Of a stretch of 64,000 nt of DNA, positions 53,318-62,261 are shown one piece after another (position 1 is the stretch's first letter; the number at the start of each line of letters is the position of its first letter). Location: positions 186,001 through 250,000 of the forward strand of contig NZ_BMTQ01000007.1 in the NCBI RefSeq assembly GCF_014649755.1, in the 5' to 3' direction. The notes under the pieces are model-generated. The model saw only the letters and a list, made by a program, of their open reading frames with translations, was not told where the DNA came from and searched no databases. This DNA comes from Streptomyces litmocidini. GTDB lineage: Bacteria > Actinomycetota > Actinomycetes > Streptomycetales > Streptomycetaceae. The translations under genes and the position numbers were made by a program.

Positions 53318-54004
53318 ATGAACGATCTGCCGGCAGCCACCGCACCGACACGGGTGTTCCTCGTCGATGATCACGAGGTCGTCCGCCGGGGCCTTCATGA
53401 CCTGATCGACGACGAACCCGACATGGAGGTGGTCGGCGAGGCGTCGACGGCCGAGCAGGCACTGACCAGGGGGCCCGCGCTCCGGCCGGACGTGGCGGTG
53501 CTCGACGTACGGCTGCCCGACGGCGACGGCATCTCCGTGTGCCGGGAGCTGCGCGCGCGGATGCCCGAGCTGGCCTGTCTGATGCTGACGTCGTTCGACG
53601 ACGAGGACGCCCTCCTGGACGCGATCATGGCCGGTGCGGCCGGGTACGTCCTCAAGCAGATCAAGGGGGCCGATCTGGTGTCGGCGGTACGGACCGTGGC
53701 CACGGGCCAGTCGATGCTCGATCCTGCCACCACCGCCCGGCTGATGCACTCCCTGCGCGATCCCGAGTCGGTGAAGCCGACGGAGGACGAGCGGCTCGCG
53801 GTGCTGTCCGAGAGGGAGCGGTCGGTGCTCGAACTCATCGGCGAGGGACTCACCAACCGGCAGATCGCCAAGCGCCTCTACCTCTCGGAGAAGACGGTCA
53901 AGAACCACATCTCACGGCTGCTGGGCAAGCTCGGGGTGGAGCGCCGTGTCCAGGCCGCCGTCATCGCCGCGCAGGTCCACGAACACGACGCCGAGGAGAG
54001 GTAG
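53318..54004 (+). CDS. devR: NarL/LuxR-type response regulator, DevR/OsdR-like
   Basis: The 228-residue protein has a receiver domain (FLVDDHEVVRRGL, phospho-acceptor Asp63 in VLDVRLPDGDG, Lys in GYVLKQIKGADL) and a LuxR-type HTH (LSERERSVLELIGEGLTNRQIAKRLYLSEKTVKNHISRLLGKL). The segment order and the KTVKNHISRLL helix closely match DevR (DosR), which in Mycobacterium and Streptomyces (OsdR) activates hypoxia and dormancy genes. ATG at 53318 follows AGGGG; ATG at 53279 is possible. It is convergent with the DevS-like kinase six bases away, so they form a cognate pair. Confidence 0.88.
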   Translation: MNDLPAATAPTRVFLVDDHEVVRRGLHDLIDDEPDMEVVGEASTAEQALTRGPALRPDVAVLDVRLPDGDGISVCRELRARMPELACLMLTSFDDEDALLDAIMAGAAGYVLKQIKGADLVSAVRTVATGQSMLDPATTARLMHSLRDPESVKPTEDERLAVLSERERSVLELIGEGLTNRQIAKRLYLSEKTVKNHISRLLGKLGVERRVQAAVIAAQVHEHDAEER

Positions 54005-54009
54005 TGCGG

Positions 54010-55746
54010 TCAGGGGTCCTCGGTCGACAGCGGGATCCGCCATTCGAGTACCGTGCCGCCGCCTGGTTCCGCCCGAGAGCGGACCGACAGGGTGCCGCCC
54101 AGCCGCTCGGCCCGTTCGGACATGTTCCGCAGTCCACTGCGCCTGCCGCCCCGCCGCACGCCCACGCCGTCGTCGCTCACCGTCACCGTCAGGACGCCCT
54201 CCTCGACGACGACCGCCACTTCCACCTTCCGGGCCCGGGCGTGCCGTGCCACATTGGTGAGGGCCTCCCCGAGAACGGCGAGCGCTTCCTCGGCCGCTTC
54301 CGGCGGCACATCCGTGTCCAGCAGTCCCTCCATCCGGAGCGCCGGAGCGAATCCGAGTGTCGACGCGGCCGATTCCACCGCTTTGACGACACGGTTCCTG
54401 AGTTTCGGGGCACCGCCGGAGGCGTCGTGGTCCCGGAGCCCGAAAATGGTCGATCGGATGATCTTGATCGTGGCGTCCAGGTCGTCGACGGCCCGCGTCA
54501 GCCGCTCCACGGCCTCCGGGTGCTCGATGAACCGCCGCGCGCTCTGCAGCGTCATCCCCGTGGCGAACAGACGCTGGATCGCCAGGTCGTGCAGATCGCG
54601 TGCGATCCGGTCACGATCCTCCAGAAGGCTCACCTGCTCGGCGTCACGGCGCCTGTCGGCCAGTTCGAGCGCCAGGGCCGCCTGCCCTGCGAAGCCCGGG
54701 AGAGCCGAGATCTGGGCGCCCGCGAAAGGGGGCCTCGCCCGGCGCCGGGCGAGGATCAGTACGCCGCTCAGCCGCTCCTTCGTGCCGATCGTCACCGCCA
54801 CCGCCGGCCCGAAGCCCTTCCAACGCTCCGGCTGCACCGTCACCCGTTCGTCGCTCTCCACGTCGGCCAGCGTGACCAGGCCGTCCTCCGCCTCGAGGGC
54901 GGCGGCGGCCAGGGTTCCCTCGCTGCTCGGCAGGGCCACGCCCCGATGCGCTTCGGCCCCCGCACCGCGCGCCAGCGACCCCCGTAGCTCGCCCTCCGTG
55001 CCCACCAGGTAGAAGACCCCCATGTCGGCACCCGCGATGTCCACGGCCTGCTCCAGCATCCCGTCGAGCACCAGGGTCTCCTCCGAGCCCGACAGCAGGG
55101 CGCTGGTGAGGTCGGCGCTCGCGGCCAGCCACCGCTGCCTGAGCCTGCCCTCCTCGTAGAGACGGGCGTTCTCGATCGCGATGCCGGCCGCGACGGCCAG
55201 TGTCGTCACCACGGCCTCGTCCTCGGCGTCGAAGTCCGCCGCCCCCCGCTTCTCGGTGAGGTACAGGTTCCCGAACACCTCCTCGCGGACCCTGATGGGG
55301 ACACCGAGAAAGGAGTGCATCGGCGGATGGTGCGGCGGGAATCCGTACGAGGCGGGGTGTTCGGACAGCTCGGAGAGGCGCAGCGGCTGCGGGTTGCGGA
55401 TCAGTTCGCCGAGGATGCCGTGGCCGGAGGGCAGATCCCCGATCCGCTCCCACACGTCGTCGTCGATGCCGATGGGGACGAACTCGGCGAGCTTCCGGTC
55501 CTCCCCGATGACGCCCAAAGCCCCGTACTCGGCATCCACGAGGACCACCGCGGCCTCCACGATGCCCCGCAGCACCTGGGGCAGGTCCAGTTCCCGGCCC
55601 ACGGACATGACGGCCCCGAGGAGCCCGTTCAACCGGTCCCTCGTGCCCCGCACCTCGTCGATACGTGCCTGAAGTTCGTCGAGCAGCTCGTCCAGTTTCA
55701 ACCGTGGCATCCGTGTGCCCGCGGATTCGGAGCCCTCCTGGCCCAT
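54010..55746 (-). CDS. devS: GAF-GAF histidine kinase, DevS/OsdK-like
   Basis: The 578-residue kinase has two GAF domains (about 45-200 and 220-365), a HisKA_3 domain with RDRIARDLHDLAIQRLFATGM (phospho-acceptor His386) and an HATPase domain with EALTNVARHARA and GRRSGLRNMSERAERLGG. This is the DevS/DosT architecture. In the first GAF domain FPPHHPPMHSFLGVPIRVREEVFGNLYLTEKR corresponds to the region that carries the haem-ligating His in mycobacterial DevS, so oxygen/redox sensing is plausible. ATG at 55746 follows AGGAGGT; a TTG directly in front could also start. Confidence 0.88.
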   Translation of the reverse strand: MGQEGSESAGTRMPRLKLDELLDELQARIDEVRGTRDRLNGLLGAVMSVGRELDLPQVLRGIVEAAVVLVDAEYGALGVIGEDRKLAEFVPIGIDDDVWERIGDLPSGHGILGELIRNPQPLRLSELSEHPASYGFPPHHPPMHSFLGVPIRVREEVFGNLYLTEKRGAADFDAEDEAVVTTLAVAAGIAIENARLYEEGRLRQRWLAASADLTSALLSGSEETLVLDGMLEQAVDIAGADMGVFYLVGTEGELRGSLARGAGAEAHRGVALPSSEGTLAAAALEAEDGLVTLADVESDERVTVQPERWKGFGPAVAVTIGTKERLSGVLILARRRARPPFAGAQISALPGFAGQAALALELADRRRDAEQVSLLEDRDRIARDLHDLAIQRLFATGMTLQSARRFIEHPEAVERLTRAVDDLDATIKIIRSTIFGLRDHDASGGAPKLRNRVVKAVESAASTLGFAPALRMEGLLDTDVPPEAAEEALAVLGEALTNVARHARARKVEVAVVVEEGVLTVTVSDDGVGVRRGGRRSGLRNMSERAERLGGTLSVRSRAEPGGGTVLEWRIPLSTEDP

Positions 55747-56021
55747 CAAGACCTCCTGTCGCGTCAGGCGCGTGGCAGCACCCGTGGCGCCCGGTCTTCA
55801 CGGTAGTTCCTGTGCTCCGACGGTTCCTGTCGGGCTCGTCCCTCGGAAGGCGGCCGGGCGAGTCGCGCGGCGAGGAATCCCGCGGGCGCGCGGGCGACGG
55901 CGATTCCGATGCCCGCCCGGCCGAGCGGTTCCGTTCACGGCTTCTCCTTCGGGGGCCGAGGGGCCTCCTTCCACCCCGGCAGCCGGCCCCGGGCGGCCGG
56001 TGGGCCGCCGGGGGCGATGAC

Positions 56022-56036
56022 GGGACCGAAGGTCCC
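56022..56036. promoter_or_regulatory. perfect 15-bp palindrome GGGACC-GAA-GGTCCC
   Basis: Half-sites GGGACC and GGTCCC are perfect inverted repeats with a three-base centre. The half-site sequence matches the DevR box (GGGAC/GTCCC), although the spacing is one base off. It lies 150 bases upstream of the CBS-BON start and could be an auxiliary site. Confidence 0.45.
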
Positions 56037-56093
56037 CGCCCCCGGCCGGGCGGGGCACGGGCCCTGCAGGACGAGCCCGTTCGGTCCCGAAGG

Positions 56094-56109
56094 GGGACCG
56101 TTCGGCCCT
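56094..56109 (+). promoter_or_regulatory. candidate DevR/OsdR box in front of second CBS-BON gene
   Basis: GGGACCGTTCGGCCCT has the same 6-4-6 layout as the site at 52539. With GAGGGT at 56131 as -10, it would be centred near -42 of a transcript starting at about 56143. Confidence 0.5.
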
Positions 56110-56185
56110 CGCAGACGCCCGCGCGCGCGTCGGAGGGTGGTGCTGCGGGGACCACCGTCCCCACCCTCGGACAGGAGGCGCGGCG

Positions 56186-56809
56186 ATGAAGCACATGAAG
56201 GTCGGCGGTCTGATGACCGACGACGTGGTCTCCGCCGTCCCCGCGATGTCGTTCAGGGAGGTGGCGAAGACGCTCGCCGAGCACGAGATCAGCGGGCTTC
56301 CCGTCGTGGACGACGACGAGCACGTCGTCGGAGTCGTCTCCGAGAGCGACCTCCTGGCCCGCCACGAGCGGGCCGTGCGGGACCTCATGACCACACCGGC
56401 CGTCACCGTGCACGCCGAGGAGACGGTGGCGGACGCGGCACGGCTGATGGTGCGACGCGGAGTCGAGCGCCTCCCCGTCGTCGACGAGGAGGAACGGCTG
56501 GTCGGCATCGTGACCCGTCGCGATCTGCTCGGCGTCTACCTCCGCCCGGACGCGGAGATACGGCGCCACATCCGTGAGGACGTCCTCTCGGACGCCATGG
56601 ACCTGCCCGGGTACGCGGTGGACGTGCACGTCCTCGACGGCGTGGTGACGCTGGGGGGCCGCGTCCGGGAGCGGAGCCGGGCGCGGATGCTCGTCGGGCT
56701 CGCCGAGCGCGTCGACGGCGTCGTCGCCGTCGTGGACCGGCTGTCCTTCACCGAGGACGACACACGACCCGCTTCCCCCGCCCGGACTCCCCACGACATC
56801 TCCTGGTGA
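56186..56809 (+). CDS. CBS-pair and BON domain protein
   Basis: The 207-residue protein has CBS motifs VGGLMTDDVVSAVPAMSFREVAKTL and VRDLMTTPAVTVHAEETVADAARLM with the LPVVDxxE strands, and a C-terminal BON segment (VDVHVLDGVVTLGGRVRERSR). The CBS pair probably binds AMP/ATP. ATG at 56186 follows an AGGAGG site. It is 22 bases upstream of the nitroreductase gene, so the two form an operon. It is similar in layout to the proteins at 52625 and 62860 but lacks their long CBS linker. Confidence 0.9.
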   Translation: MKHMKVGGLMTDDVVSAVPAMSFREVAKTLAEHEISGLPVVDDDEHVVGVVSESDLLARHERAVRDLMTTPAVTVHAEETVADAARLMVRRGVERLPVVDEEERLVGIVTRRDLLGVYLRPDAEIRRHIREDVLSDAMDLPGYAVDVHVLDGVVTLGGRVRERSRARMLVGLAERVDGVVAVVDRLSFTEDDTRPASPARTPHDISW

Positions 56810-56831
56810 CCCACCGCAGACAGGACGAACC

Positions 56832-57821
56832 GTGTCCACCACCGCTCTGACCCGATCACTCGTGACGTCGCTGGTCGAAGACGCCGTCACGGCTCCTTCC
56901 ATGCACAACGCACAGCCCTGGAGGTTCGTCCACAGGACGGGCCCCGGAACCGTCGAACTGCACGGGGATCCACTGCGCGGCATGCCGCGCGAGGACCCGG
57001 ACCACCGGGCCCTCCATCTCGGCTGCGGCGCCGCCCTGTTCGGCCTGCGCGTCGCCGCCGTGCACCGGGGCCTGCGTCCCGTGGTCCGGCTGCTGCCCTC
57101 TCCCGGCGATCCCTGGCACCTCGCCGACGTACGGTTCGACGGCCCGGACGACGCCGACAGCGATCTGGGCGTGCTCCACGACGCCCTGTCGCAACGGCAC
57201 ACCAGCCGCTTCCCCTTCACCGAGGAGCTGATCCCGCCGGAGGTGACCGACGGACTCCGCGCCGCGGCCCTCCTCGAAGGCTGCCGACTGGTCGTACCGG
57301 GGGCCTGGCACACCGACACCGTCATGGACCTCGTCCACGCCTCCGAGCTGTTCGAGGCGGCGGACGAGGCCGTGCGCGCGGAGATCGCCGCCTGGACGCG
57401 TACGGGTGCGGCCGGGGAGGGCCCCGACACCGAGGGCATCCCCTCGTACGCCTTCGGCCCGAGGCAGTACGACGTGTCCTCCCCCGTCAGGGACTTCGGC
57501 GCCCCCCGCCAGGTGCCCGGCCGTGCCTCGGCGCGCTTCGAGAGGAGGCCGCAGATCGCGCTGCTCGGCACGGTCGACGACACCCCGGAGGAATGGCTGA
57601 AGGCCGGTCAGGCCATGCACCGGGTCCTGCTGCAGGCCACCCTGGACGGCCTTGCCACCTCCGTCATGTCCCAGCCGCTGGAATGGCCCGAGCTCCGTTC
57701 CGCCGCACGCGATCCCGGCTCGACGGCCGGATTCGTCCACATGCTCTTCCGCTTGGGCTACGGTCCCCGGGGCCGCGCCACTCCGCGCCGGCCGGTCTCC
57801 GAGGTGCTCGCCTTCGGCTGA
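56832..57821 (+). CDS. Acg-like nitroreductase-fold flavoprotein
   Basis: The 329-residue protein belongs to the Acg/Rv2032 nitroreductase-related family, with the FMN region VEDAVTAPSMHNAQPWRFVH at the start and HTSRFPFTEELIPPEVTDGL and GLATSVMSQPLEWPELR later. Acg-type proteins are double-length, bind FMN in a closed pocket and are strongly induced by DevR in mycobacteria; they may store flavin rather than reduce nitro groups. GTG at 56832 is 22 bases after the CBS-BON stop. The context strongly supports dormancy regulation. Confidence 0.88.
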   Translation: MSTTALTRSLVTSLVEDAVTAPSMHNAQPWRFVHRTGPGTVELHGDPLRGMPREDPDHRALHLGCGAALFGLRVAAVHRGLRPVVRLLPSPGDPWHLADVRFDGPDDADSDLGVLHDALSQRHTSRFPFTEELIPPEVTDGLRAAALLEGCRLVVPGAWHTDTVMDLVHASELFEAADEAVRAEIAAWTRTGAAGEGPDTEGIPSYAFGPRQYDVSSPVRDFGAPRQVPGRASARFERRPQIALLGTVDDTPEEWLKAGQAMHRVLLQATLDGLATSVMSQPLEWPELRSAARDPGSTAGFVHMLFRLGYGPRGRATPRRPVSEVLAFG

Positions 57822-57848
57822 ACCGCTCCTCACGGACGGAGCCGCTCC

Positions 57849-60239
57849 TCACAGCCGGAACCACCGCTCCTGGCCGGGCGCGACAGTGACCCTCCGGTCG
57901 CCGGGGAGGAGGACGGCGAGCGGGCCCGCGGGCGAGGCGGGCACCCGGACGGCCAGCCGCCCGGGAAGCATCCGCAGGCGCACTCCTCGGTGGCGGCCGA
58001 CGCACAGGGTGAAGGCGAACCTGGGGATCTCCGCCAGCGGCACCGGGGCCACCCGAAGGCCCTCCGGGCCCGTTTCCAGGCCGGTGATCCCGCGTTCGAC
58101 GAGGTCGACCGTGCCGGCCATCGCGCCGAGGTGGATGCCCTCGCCGGTCGTCCCTCCCTGGACGTCGGCCACGTCGGCGAGCAGGGCCTCCTCGCAGTAC
58201 CGCCAGGCGTCGGCACCCATCTGCCGGGCGAGCAACCACCCGTGGACGAGGCTGCTGAGCGTCGAGCCGTGGCTGGTGCGCCGCAGGTGGTACGCGACGG
58301 TCGCACGCCACGTCTCGTCGTCCAGCGCGTACCCGAGCCGGCCGAACAGGCCGTGAAGCTCCTCGGGCCGGAAGAGGTAGCCGAGCATGAGGGTGTCGGC
58401 CTGCTTCGACGCCTGGTAGCGGTTGACCGTGTCGCCCTCCGCCTCCAGGATCCGGTCGAGGCGGCGGATGTCGCCGTACCTGGCCCGATACGCCTCCCAG
58501 TCGAGCTCCGCCAGGTCCCCGTAGCCTTCGAACTGGCTCACCACCCCCTGGTGGAACGGCACGTACAGGCGTCGGGAGACCTCCTCCCAGCGGTCGAGTT
58601 CGCCTTCGTCGAGAGCCAGTTGTTCCGAGAGTTCCGAGCGACGGGCCTCGGGCAGTTCGCCGAGCAGGTCGAGTCCTCGGGCGAGCACCCACGCGGCGGT
58701 GGCGTTGGTGTAGGCGTTGTCGTCGATGCCGGGCGTCGAGGCGCCGGGATAGGCGTCGTGGTACTCGTCGGGTCCCACGACCCCGCGGATGCGGTAGCGG
58801 CCGGTCCCCGGATCGAAGGCGGCGGCCCCGGCCCAGTACCGGGCGACCTCGAGGAGGATCTCCGCCCCGGCGGAGTGGAGGAATCCGCGGTCGCCGGTGG
58901 CCTGCGCGTACCGCCAGACGTTGTACGCGACGGCCGAGCCCACGTGGCGCTGGAGCCGCGAGTGGTCGGCAAGCCAGCGGCCCGAACGCGGGTTGAGGTG
59001 CAGGGACTGGGTCTCCTCCCGTCCCGAACTCGCGCTCTGCCAGGGGTACATGGCTCCCCGGCCGCCCGCGAGGCGGGCGGCCTCGCGGGCGGCCGGAAGC
59101 CGGCGGTGCCGGTACATGAGCAGCGCCCGGGCCACCTCGGGAAAATGGAGGGCGAGGTAGGGCAGGACGAAGAGCTCGTCCCAGAAGACGTGCCCCCGGT
59201 ACGCCTCGCCGTGCAGACCACGTGCGGGAACGCCCACGTCGAGGTCCGCCGTGTGCGGCGAAAGGGTCTGCAGCAGGTGGAACACGTGCAGTCGCAGGAT
59301 GCGGCCCGCCTCTCCCGGCACGTGCAGCTCTCCCTGTTCCCAGACGCGTTGCCACGCCGCCTTGTGGCCGGAGAGGAGCCGGGGGAAGGCAGGGGCACGA
59401 GCGATCGCGTCGGTGGCTGCCGAGAGCGGGTCGGCGGCGGGCCGGTCCATCGAGGTGTGCAGGGCCAGGGTCTTCACGACCGTCGCCGAGCGGCCGGGGC
59501 CGACCGGCAGGTGGTACGTCTGCGCGGTGCCGGTCCTGGTGGCCGTCTCCCGCGCGGGCCGCGCGGGGCGGGTGACCGTGCGCACGGCCAGGGCGATCCC
59601 GACGCCCGGGTCGACGGTGCGGCAGGAGAGCCAGGCGACGCCGTCGGGCTCGAATCCGGTCCGGTGGTCCGTGAGATGACGTCCGTCGAGGTGCCGGTAG
59701 CGCTCCACTCCGGCGTTGGTGACGGTCCCGTCGAGGACGGACCGCACCTCGACGGAACCGCTCCAGCCGTATGCGCGGAACAGGGTGCGCTGGGCCGCGA
59801 GCCCGGAGTCCCCCATGTGCACGAGGCGGAGGTGGCTGACGCGCAGGCCCCGCCCGCGGGCGTCCTCGAAGAACAGGTGCCGGGTGAGCGTGCCCGCGCG
59901 CAGGTCGAGCCGGACGTCGTGATGGCGCAGTTCCCCGGCGTCGGGCGTCAGCCATTCGCCGGCCGGCCCGTCGTCCGGCAGGCAGCGGTAGCGCAGGAGC
60001 GTCCAGTTCGGGAGGTTGACGAGGTCCTCGTTCTCGACCCGCTCGCCGGCGACGACCGAGGCGAGCCGGTCGTAGCAGCCGGCCAGGTAGGTCCCCGGGT
60101 AATGGGGACCTCCGGCGGGGCACTCGGGAGCGGAGCCCCGGGTGGCGAACCGGCCGTTGCCGAGCGTGCAGAGCGCTTCGACCAGCGGCTCGCGGCCCGC
60201 GTCGTAACAGTCGTACCCCCACGTCCAGGGGGTGTTCAT
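57849..60239 (-). CDS. GH65 glycoside hydrolase/phosphorylase
   Basis: The 796-residue protein has the GH65 layout: N-terminal beta-sandwich, (alpha/alpha)6 barrel and small C-terminal domain. The catalytic acid is Glu492 in VVGPDEYHD, and the phosphate-binding motif THGST-like SHGSTLSSLVHGWLL is present, which favours a phosphorylase (maltose, trehalose or kojibiose type) over a hydrolase. ATG at 60239 overlaps the stop of the HAD phosphatase gene (ATGA). A GH65 phosphorylase plus beta-phosphoglucomutase is the standard pair for turning an alpha-disaccharide into glucose 6-phosphate. Confidence 0.92.
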   Translation of the reverse strand: MNTPWTWGYDCYDAGREPLVEALCTLGNGRFATRGSAPECPAGGPHYPGTYLAGCYDRLASVVAGERVENEDLVNLPNWTLLRYRCLPDDGPAGEWLTPDAGELRHHDVRLDLRAGTLTRHLFFEDARGRGLRVSHLRLVHMGDSGLAAQRTLFRAYGWSGSVEVRSVLDGTVTNAGVERYRHLDGRHLTDHRTGFEPDGVAWLSCRTVDPGVGIALAVRTVTRPARPARETATRTGTAQTYHLPVGPGRSATVVKTLALHTSMDRPAADPLSAATDAIARAPAFPRLLSGHKAAWQRVWEQGELHVPGEAGRILRLHVFHLLQTLSPHTADLDVGVPARGLHGEAYRGHVFWDELFVLPYLALHFPEVARALLMYRHRRLPAAREAARLAGGRGAMYPWQSASSGREETQSLHLNPRSGRWLADHSRLQRHVGSAVAYNVWRYAQATGDRGFLHSAGAEILLEVARYWAGAAAFDPGTGRYRIRGVVGPDEYHDAYPGASTPGIDDNAYTNATAAWVLARGLDLLGELPEARRSELSEQLALDEGELDRWEEVSRRLYVPFHQGVVSQFEGYGDLAELDWEAYRARYGDIRRLDRILEAEGDTVNRYQASKQADTLMLGYLFRPEELHGLFGRLGYALDDETWRATVAYHLRRTSHGSTLSSLVHGWLLARQMGADAWRYCEEALLADVADVQGGTTGEGIHLGAMAGTVDLVERGITGLETGPEGLRVAPVPLAEIPRFAFTLCVGRHRGVRLRMLPGRLAVRVPASPAGPLAVLLPGDRRVTVAPGQERWFRL

Positions 60240-61009
60240 CCGCCCTCGCCCCACACGCTCCGGACCAGCGTCGTGAGGTCGGGGACCACCAGGTCGGCGC
60301 CCTGCTCCCGCAGGAGGGCCGTGGTGCGGCGCAGCGGGGTGCGGTCGACTCCGGCGACGAGACCGAAACCGCCGCGACGCGCCGCCTCGATTCCGGCGAT
60401 CGCGTCCTCGACGACCGCGGTCTCCCGCGGGCTGCTGCCGAGGAGGTCCGCCGCCCGTAGGAAGAGCGCGGGATCCGGCTTGCCGGGAAGGCGGAGCCGG
60501 GCGGCGTCCTCGCCGTCCACGGTCACCGTGAGGAGACCGGCGAGTCCCGCGGCCCCGATCAGCGCCCGGGCGTGCCGGGACGCGGACACCGCGGCGCACG
60601 GCACGTCCGCCGCGTGCAGGGCCGCGAGAGCCGGGCGGGCGTCGGCGAAGGCCGTGACGCCTTCCGTGCGGAGGAGATCCACGAACTCCCGTTCCTTGAG
60701 CGCGGCGACGGCCCAGACCGTGCCGCAGCCGGGCGCGTCGTGGGGGTCTCCCGGTGGGAGGTGCAGGCCGCGGGCGGTGAGGAGGGCCGCGGCGCCGTCG
60801 TACCGGGACCGGCCGTCGACGAGGCGGCGGTACTCGCCGTCCGCGTCGAAGGGCGGCTGTGTCCCGCTGTCGGACGCCCACCGGTCGAGGCAGGCGTCGA
60901 ACGCGGTCTTCCACGCCGCCGCGTGCACGACGGCGGAGTCGAGCAGGACCCCGTCGGTGTCCAGGACGACACCGGCCGGCGGCCGGGAGCCCGGGCCCCG
61001 GCCGTTCAT
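60236..61009 (-). CDS. HAD phosphatase, beta-phosphoglucomutase-like
   Basis: The 257-residue HAD protein has the nucleophile motif VVLDTDGVLLDS (Asp17 and Asp19), GKPDPALFLRAADLLGSSPRETAVVEDAIAGIEAARRGGFGLV (motifs III and IV), and an alpha-helical cap. The DxDGV and VEDAxxGI patterns match beta-phosphoglucomutase. Downstream of it, GH65 would release beta-glucose 1-phosphate, which this enzyme would convert to glucose 6-phosphate. ATG at 61009 overlaps the alcohol dehydrogenase stop. Confidence 0.88.
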   Translation of the reverse strand: MNGRGPGSRPPAGVVLDTDGVLLDSAVVHAAAWKTAFDACLDRWASDSGTQPPFDADGEYRRLVDGRSRYDGAAALLTARGLHLPPGDPHDAPGCGTVWAVAALKEREFVDLLRTEGVTAFADARPALAALHAADVPCAAVSASRHARALIGAAGLAGLLTVTVDGEDAARLRLPGKPDPALFLRAADLLGSSPRETAVVEDAIAGIEAARRGGFGLVAGVDRTPLRRTTALLREQGADLVVPDLTTLVRSVWGEGG

Positions 61010-62088
61010 CCGGCCACCGGCGCGCCGGGGACGCTCACGACCGTGTGCTGCGGACCGCCCAGCGCCACCTTGATCGCCCCGGTCTCCGCGGCACGGCCGA
61101 AGACCTCGTACGCCTCCTCCATCCGCCCCAGCTCGAACCGGTGGGTGACCAGCTCCGCCGACGGCAGCCGCCCGGCGGCCATCATGCGCAGCAGCATGGG
61201 GGTGGACGAGGTGTCCACGAGGCCGGTGGTGATCGTGACGTCCTTGATCCACAGGTCTTCGAGGTGGAGGGACGCCGGCTTGCCGTGGACTCCGATGTTG
61301 GCGACCCGGCCGCCCGGCCGGACCATCCGTGTGCACATCTCGAACGCCTCCGGAACGCCGACGGCCTCCATGACGACGTCGGCGCCCAGGCCCTCGGTGA
61401 GATCCGCGACCAGCTGTTCGGGGCCTTCGTCCGCGTTCACGGTGGCGTCCGCGCCGAGGGCACGGGCGGCGGCCAGCCGCGACTCGGCCAGGTCGACGGC
61501 GACGATCCGGCCCGGGCTGTAGAAGCCGGCGGTGGCGACGGCGGCGAGACCGATGGGCCCCGCTCCGACGACGACCACCGTGTCGGCGGGGCGCACGGCA
61601 CCGTTCAGGACCCCGACCTCGTAGGACGTGGGGAAGATGTCGGCGAGCAGGACCGCGTCGGAACCCCCGATCGAGTCCGGCAGCGGATGGACGGACAGGT
61701 CGGCGAAGGGCACGCGGACGTACTCGGCCTGGGTGCCGTCGATGAGGTGGCCCAGGATCCAGCCGCCTCCGCCGCGGCACTGTCCGTAACGGCCCTCCCG
61801 GCAGAACCGGCACCTGCCGCAGGCGGAGATGCAGGAGATCAGGACGCGGTCCCCCGGCCGCACCGTGCGGACGTCCCGTCCGGTCTCGACCACGGTGCCC
61901 ACCGCCTCGTGGCCGAGCACCCGGCCCGGCGTCACCTCCGGTATGTCCCCCTTGAGGATGTGCAGGTCCGTGCCACAGATCGTGACGACGTCGACCCGCA
62001 CGATCGCGTCACCGGGGTCCTCGATCCCCGGGTCGGGTACGTCCTGCCAGGCGATCCGGCCCGGGCCCTGGAAGACGGCTGCTTTCAT
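61006..62088 (-). CDS. zinc-dependent alcohol dehydrogenase (MDR)
   Basis: The 360-residue enzyme has the catalytic zinc ligands in TICGTDLH (Cys38) and GHE (His60-Glu61), the structural zinc set in ACGRCRFCREGRYGQC and the NAD loop VVVVGAGPIGLAAVATA. It may oxidise or reduce an alcohol such as ethanol or butanediol with NAD. ATG at 62088 follows AGGTGG. It heads the ADH-HAD-GH65 operon, with a DevR-like palindrome upstream. Similar ADH genes belong to hypoxia-type regulons in Streptomyces. Confidence 0.9.
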   Translation of the reverse strand: MKAAVFQGPGRIAWQDVPDPGIEDPGDAIVRVDVVTICGTDLHILKGDIPEVTPGRVLGHEAVGTVVETGRDVRTVRPGDRVLISCISACGRCRFCREGRYGQCRGGGGWILGHLIDGTQAEYVRVPFADLSVHPLPDSIGGSDAVLLADIFPTSYEVGVLNGAVRPADTVVVVGAGPIGLAAVATAGFYSPGRIVAVDLAESRLAAARALGADATVNADEGPEQLVADLTEGLGADVVMEAVGVPEAFEMCTRMVRPGGRVANIGVHGKPASLHLEDLWIKDVTITTGLVDTSSTPMLLRMMAAGRLPSAELVTHRFELGRMEEAYEVFGRAAETGAIKVALGGPQHTVVSVPGAPVAG

Positions 62089-62185
62089 GGCGCCCACCTG
62101 CTTCCTGTCGCGCGTCGCTGCGGTCCCCGTCCACCAGGCTCCACGGAGCCCTCCTCCGGCACATGAGCCGTTCGGCCCCCGGGAC

Positions 62186-62201
62186 GGGCCCGCTCGGACC
62201 C
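62186..62201. promoter_or_regulatory. candidate DevR/OsdR box in the ADH/MBL divergent promoter region
   Basis: GGGCCCGCTCGGACCC has the 6-4-6 layout of the other sites. It lies between the ADH operon and the MBL remnant. For the plus strand, GAAAGT at 62225-62230 could be a -10 box, putting the site near -43; a CATGTG at 62160-62165 could serve the minus strand. It may therefore act in both directions. Confidence 0.45.
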
Positions 62202-62261
62202 TCCGGACGGTCCGGCCCGGACGGGAAAGTGAAGACCGGTCCACTCCGAAGGAGGCCGACC

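Larger units (their letters stand above)
55747..56185. other. 439-base divergent region with G-rich palindromes
   Basis: It separates devS and the second CBS-BON gene and contains the palindromes at 56022-56036 and 56094-56109, listed separately. A GAGGGT at 56131-56136 could be a -10 box for the CBS-BON gene. No gene is visible. Confidence 0.5.

Noticed and set aside
55952..55967. A further DevR-like palindrome, GGGGCCGAGGGGCCTC
   Set aside because: The second half-site is poor and the position is far from both starts, so it was not counted with the four better sites.
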